Source: Gemmatimonadota bacterium (GTDB lineage: Bacteria > Gemmatimonadota > Gemmatimonadetes > Longimicrobiales > Gaopeijiaceae). Taken from it: DNA of 64,000 nucleotides. The notes beneath the pieces are model-generated. The model did no database searches, was not told the origin of the DNA, and was given only the letters and a program-made list of their open reading frames with translations. The position numbers and the translations under genes are program-made. This document shows, in pieces, positions 60,586 to 64,000 of the stretch (position 1 is the first letter of the stretch; every line of letters begins with the position of its first letter). The DNA lies in assembly GCA_041390105.1 (NCBI GenBank), contig JAWKQO010000002.1:868001-932000 (forward strand), written 5' to 3'.

Positions 60586-63096
60586 ATGTCAGCTCATCGA
60601 ATCCTGCCGGGGCTGTGGATGTGCGCCGGCCTCGCGGCCGCCCCCGCTTCACTGCAGGCACAGCGCCTCCTCCCTCCCCCGGAAAGCCGCGCCCCGGTGG
60701 CGCTGACCATCAGCGGAGGCAAGAGCCTGGGCTCCTACCAGGCAGGGCTCAACTGGGGGCTCATCCAGAGCATGAAGCACTCCATCACGCCCGGACACGA
60801 GCACCACGGGCGTCCCTACGAGCTGCTGGCGGTGACGGGTGCCTCCGCCGGGAACATCAACGCGCTGATTTCGGCCGTGGAGTGGTGCGACGACCGGCCC
60901 CTGGCGCCACCCGAGCAGAGCCTGTTCTTCAAGATCTGGGTTCGCACGGGATGGGAGCAGCTGCTCTGGCCCGCCGCCTATCGGGAGCACGACCCTCGCA
61001 CGCTCTCCATCCTGCACCGGCGCTTCTTCGATCGGCATTTCGCGGAGATCGACAGCACGCTCGTGCGGGCACGACCCGCCGACTGCGATCTGCCCATCGG
61101 CATCACCCTCACGAAGCAGGTGCGAGGCTCGATCGCCATCGGCGACCTGAGCATCCCGACGCAACGCTTCGTGTCGGTGCTGCGTCTGGTGACGTTGGAA
61201 GAGGAAGGGAGACGGAGGCTGGCCTTCGCCCTGCCCGAGCCGGACCTCCGCAACGACGCCGGGTTGGGCAAGCGCGTCTTTCCCGATGCCGGACGCGACG
61301 ATGGGGCGTGGCCCGTTCGGGGGCCCTACGAGCTGGTGGACTCGGAGGCTGCCTACGAGTTGAGCGCCGCATCCAGTGCCTTTCCGCTGGCCTTCCAGCC
61401 GGAGAGTCTGACGGTCGTCGATCCGGAGGCTTCGGCCGCCGAATGCGAGGCGCTCGGCGGCCGTCGCAGTGCTCGCGGCTGCCACATGGCGGCCCAGTAC
61501 CTGGACGGCGGGCTCTTCGACAACAGCCCTTTGGACCTTGCCCTGCACCTGTTCGCGCACCGGCGAGGAAGTGGCGTGTCGGGCGTGCCCCATGTCGCGA
61601 CCGAGCCAGGATTGGGACGAGCCGACACCCTACCACGCCTCGTATACATCGAAGCCGGCCAGTACCGCGATCCTCTGGAGCGAGCGCGCCAGGGACGCGC
61701 CGACGCCGAACGGCAGGGCACCGCGGCGGCCCTGCAGATGGTGGGGCAGGCGATCCCAGCCGCACGGAAGTACGAGCTGCACGCCCTGGCCCGGACCCTA
61801 CGCGAGGATCCGGACGACCCGCGGGCCGGTTGGCTGCGTGTCACAAGTCGTTCCTTCCCCATCGTGGGTGAGCACCTCGCGGGTTTTGCGGCATTCCTGG
61901 GGCGGCCCTTCCGCGAGTTCGACTTCTACGTGGGTGTCTACGACGCGCTGCACTTCATCGCGTCCGAGCTGTGTCCCGAGGAGCACACTCGCGACGTCTC
62001 GCGCAAGCTGGGCCGCTGCGCGGAGGCGGAGATCGTGCGTGAGCTCATCGAGGACGAGGGACTGCAATTGGGGCCCTTCGCTCCACCCGTGCTGGCGTCG
62101 ATCTTCGCAATCGAGTATCCGGGGCAGCGCCCCCCATCCGTTGCCTGGCCCGAGGACACGGACGGTCGCGTGGTGTTGCTGCAGGCTTTGGTTGCCGCGA
62201 ACGAGCGCGTCCTGGCTGGCACCGACAACGGCTGCGCCGGTCGAGGAAGCATCGAGCGTCTGGTCTGCAGCGGTGGCTTCGATGAGATCCTGCGCTCACT
62301 CCGGGAGGACGATCGGGCCATGGACGTCATCCGCGATTGGGCGGAGCGGCCCGAATGTGGCCGGGACCAATGGGAGCACGCGCAGATCGAAGGGTGTCTG
62401 GCCGACTACACCTTCCGGGAGTTGGTCCAGAATCCACCGCTGTTTATGAGCCGCACGGCGGAGCAGGTGCTCCGCCAACTCTGGCGCGTCGAGACGCGCC
62501 TGGCGTCGGACGACCAGAACAACCAGGAGCCGCTGATCCAGTTCGTGGAGCTCTGGTTCCGCTCTGCCTGGGGTAAATATCAAGACCGTTGGGATACCGA
62601 TCCCTCCACGATTCCCGACGGCGAGACGTTCGGAAATTGGCTGTTCCATCTGGCCCCGAACCAGCTTTCGGTGGCAGCCGGCACCAAAGGGGGGGACATC
62701 TGGGGGCTGCGGCCCACCTATCACCTCGGGCCGGATTGGGCGCTGGTCGCGCCGCTCTCGCTCACGTTCAACCGTCCGGTCGACAATCCGGACGAGCGTT
62801 GGCGACTGCACGGCGGCCTTGGGGTCTTGAAGAAGTCCGAGAGCTTGATGGTCAGCGGACTGCAGTTGACGGGAGACGTGTTGCGCGCGCCGCGCTGGAG
62901 CGATGGGAACGCGGGTCAGCGGGACCTGTGGGGTGTGTCCATGACGGGGTACTTCTTCGCCGGCAAGATCACGGGCACGCTGCGCTGGATTCCCGGCAAC
63001 GACTCGGAGCTCTATTCCGGCGACGACGTGGCGGTCATCCTCGGTCTCGCCGACGTCAACGGATTGCTGTACTGGGTCAGTCGCGGTCTGTTTTGA
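60586..63096 (+). CDS. Patatin-like phospholipase with possible C-terminal outer-membrane barrel
   Basis: Exported protein of 836 residues. A signal peptide (MSAHRILPGLWMCAGLAAAPASLQAQ) leads into a patatin domain (about 35-400). The oxyanion-hole segment reads ISGGKSLGSYQAG (canonical GGGxRG is changed), the nucleophile lies in VTGASAGN (Ser87), and the dyad Asp in YLDGGLFDN (Asp307). A large helical middle part (about 400-650) follows, then about 175 residues that alternate in strand-like fashion and end SRGLF, as expected for a barrel end. It probably hydrolyses phospholipids at the surface or periplasmic face. It starts 60 bases after the amidohydrolase gene and could belong to its operon. 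Confidence 0.85.
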   Translation: MSAHRILPGLWMCAGLAAAPASLQAQRLLPPPESRAPVALTISGGKSLGSYQAGLNWGLIQSMKHSITPGHEHHGRPYELLAVTGASAGNINALISAVEWCDDRPLAPPEQSLFFKIWVRTGWEQLLWPAAYREHDPRTLSILHRRFFDRHFAEIDSTLVRARPADCDLPIGITLTKQVRGSIAIGDLSIPTQRFVSVLRLVTLEEEGRRRLAFALPEPDLRNDAGLGKRVFPDAGRDDGAWPVRGPYELVDSEAAYELSAASSAFPLAFQPESLTVVDPEASAAECEALGGRRSARGCHMAAQYLDGGLFDNSPLDLALHLFAHRRGSGVSGVPHVATEPGLGRADTLPRLVYIEAGQYRDPLERARQGRADAERQGTAAALQMVGQAIPAARKYELHALARTLREDPDDPRAGWLRVTSRSFPIVGEHLAGFAAFLGRPFREFDFYVGVYDALHFIASELCPEEHTRDVSRKLGRCAEAEIVRELIEDEGLQLGPFAPPVLASIFAIEYPGQRPPSVAWPEDTDGRVVLLQALVAANERVLAGTDNGCAGRGSIERLVCSGGFDEILRSLREDDRAMDVIRDWAERPECGRDQWEHAQIEGCLADYTFRELVQNPPLFMSRTAEQVLRQLWRVETRLASDDQNNQEPLIQFVELWFRSAWGKYQDRWDTDPSTIPDGETFGNWLFHLAPNQLSVAAGTKGGDIWGLRPTYHLGPDWALVAPLSLTFNRPVDNPDERWRLHGGLGVLKKSESLMVSGLQLTGDVLRAPRWSDGNAGQRDLWGVSMTGYFFAGKITGTLRWIPGNDSELYSGDDVAVILGLADVNGLLYWVSRGLF

Positions 63097-63103
63097 GCGG
63101 CGC

Positions 63104-64000
63104 CTAGCGGGGAAGCCGCTCCGGCATCTCGGCCACCACGTAGGCGTGTACCGCCATCGTGGCCACGCACAGCGCTACCTCGACTGGGTCCAGCTTGTCG
63201 ATGGTGTCCGCGTCGGTGTGGTGATACCAGAAGTAGCGAGTGCCATCGACGTTGAGCCCCATGCCCGGCACGCCTTCCTGCATGATGGGGCCGATGTCGG
63301 CACCGCCACCGCCGCGGGTCACGGCCCCCGCGTCGATGCGGTCGAGCAGGGATCCGATCCTCTGCAGCACAGAGTACGCGGCGTCCGATCCCGTGAAGCC
63401 GAAGCCCTGCGGCTTGAAGACCCCACCGTCGGACTCCATGGCCAGGATGTGGTCGTCCAGCTCGCCGCGATGCTGGTCGCGGTATCCGTTCCCTCCACGG
63501 GTTCCGTTCTCTTCGTTGGTCCAGAGCACCACGCGCACCGTCCGGCGGGGCCGCAGACCCAGCGCCTTCATCAGGCGAACGGCTTCCCAGGCCGCCACGC
63601 TGCCTCCACCGTCGTCCATCATGCCCTGACCCACGTCCCAGGAGTCGATGTGGCCGCCGAGCACGATGACTTCCTCGGGCTTCTCCCGCCCGACGATCTC
63701 CGCGACCACGTTGCGCGACCAGGTGTCGGGGAGGGTCTGCGCCTCCATCTCCAGGTGCACCTCGACGCGCTCACCTCTGCGGACCAGGCGTTTGATCAGC
63801 TCCGCATCCTCGACGGTAATGGCCGCATGGGGAATGCGCGGTACGTCGTCGGCGTATTGCATGTTGCCCGTGTGGGGCGTCTGCTGGGAGTAGGGCGTCA
63901 CCGAACGGATCAAGCTGGCGACCGCGCCGGCACGTCCGGCCGCGATGGCACCCTGCCTTCGGTAGGCTCCCGTGACGCCGTAGTTCTCCCACTCGGGCGC
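63104..64000 (-). CDS. M28 family metallopeptidase (N-terminus beyond window)
   Basis: C-terminal 298 residues of an M28 aminopeptidase/carboxypeptidase-Q-like enzyme; the frame is open to the window edge. A short PA-like region at the start (AAGRAGAVASLIRSVT, TPHTGNMQYADDVPRIPHAAIT) precedes the catalytic domain. The zinc-site residues are in VLGGHIDSWDVGQGMMDDGGG and TNEENGTRGGN, followed by LAMESDGG and the last ligand His in WYHHTDADTIDKLDP. A signal peptide is expected upstream but cannot be seen. It converges with the patatin gene, 7 bases apart. Confidence 0.9.
   Translation of the reverse strand, partial: APEWENYGVTGAYRRQGAIAAGRAGAVASLIRSVTPYSQQTPHTGNMQYADDVPRIPHAAITVEDAELIKRLVRRGERVEVHLEMEAQTLPDTWSRNVVAEIVGREKPEEVIVLGGHIDSWDVGQGMMDDGGGSVAAWEAVRLMKALGLRPRRTVRVVLWTNEENGTRGGNGYRDQHRGELDDHILAMESDGGVFKPQGFGFTGSDAAYSVLQRIGSLLDRIDAGAVTRGGGGADIGPIMQEGVPGMGLNVDGTRYFWYHHTDADTIDKLDPVEVALCVATMAVHAYVVAEMPERLPR

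Noticed and set aside
59859..61871. Plus-strand open frame of about 670 codons across the amidohydrolase and patatin genes
   Set aside because: It is in another frame of two well-supported genes and gives a low-complexity product.

Overview
The window is about two-thirds G+C, densely coded on both strands, and has no rRNA, tRNA, CRISPR array, insertion sequence or phage gene that I can recognise. The gene content includes a secreted M20 amidohydrolase, a CBM9-like/beta-barrel protein, a VPS10/BNR-repeat protein, a choice-of-anchor-B protein, a BlaI/M56-HEAT pair and many lipoproteins with outer-membrane barrels. This fits a diderm soil or freshwater bacterium, and I infer Gemmatimonadota or a close relative. 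That assignment rests on family content only; there is no marker gene here to prove it.

Left part (1-32 kb). A tightly coupled minus-strand operon (7544 to 1) runs from a fused protein-isoaspartate methyltransferase/erythromycin-esterase protein through a CDP-alcohol phosphatidyltransferase, archease and RtcB RNA ligase into an FtsX-type ABC exporter. Nearly all junctions are ATGA/GTGA overlaps or gaps of a few bases. Next come a diheme lipoprotein, a BlaI-type repressor with an M56 protease carrying HEAT repeats, a CBM9/beta-barrel protein, an ADP-forming acyl-CoA synthetase and a two-gene K+ uptake system (TrkH/KtrB and TrkA/KtrA). After these lie the secreted M20 hydrolase with a clear terminator, a CBS protein, a TauE/SafE exporter, a LON-domain protein and a minus-strand group of ABC-2 exporter plus L,D-transpeptidase. 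A fatty acid desaturase, the BNR-repeat protein and a Ca2+-type P-ATPase finish this part.

Middle (32-50 kb) looks like a signalling and envelope/osmotic-stress region: three response regulators (one a sigma-54 activator), three histidine kinases (one apparently degenerate), a BON-MscS channel, CsbD, DUF1328, DUF3185-like, DUF892 and DUF2188 proteins, an AI-2E-family transporter, a DUF4403 protein and several lipoproteins or barrels. Through this region runs a repeated two-part element, TCGTGTTTCA-N14-GCACGA. It is present five times without a mismatch and with an invariant spacer, plus one weaker copy, and I do not know it from the literature. It may be an alternative-sigma promoter or an operator.

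Right part (50-64 kb). A choice-of-anchor-B protein, a YkgJ cysteine-cluster protein and a GT51 transglycosylase are followed by a second sigma-54 activator whose receiver lacks the phosphorylatable Asp. Its divergent intergenic region holds three copies of a palindrome (TCRGCA-N6-TGCYGA) and an excellent sigma-54 -24/-12 promoter. That promoter faces a 77-residue lysine/alanine histone-H1-like protein. Immediately downstream is an overlapping cassette of a C39-like cysteine peptidase, an RLAN/RimK-type ATP-grasp ligase, a GCS2 ligase and an N-formylglutamate amidohydrolase. This is a plausible peptide-ligation or protein-modification system under sigma-54 control, and with the repeated element it is the best candidate for undescribed biology here. 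A patatin-like phospholipase with a possible C-terminal barrel and a partial M28 peptidase close the window.
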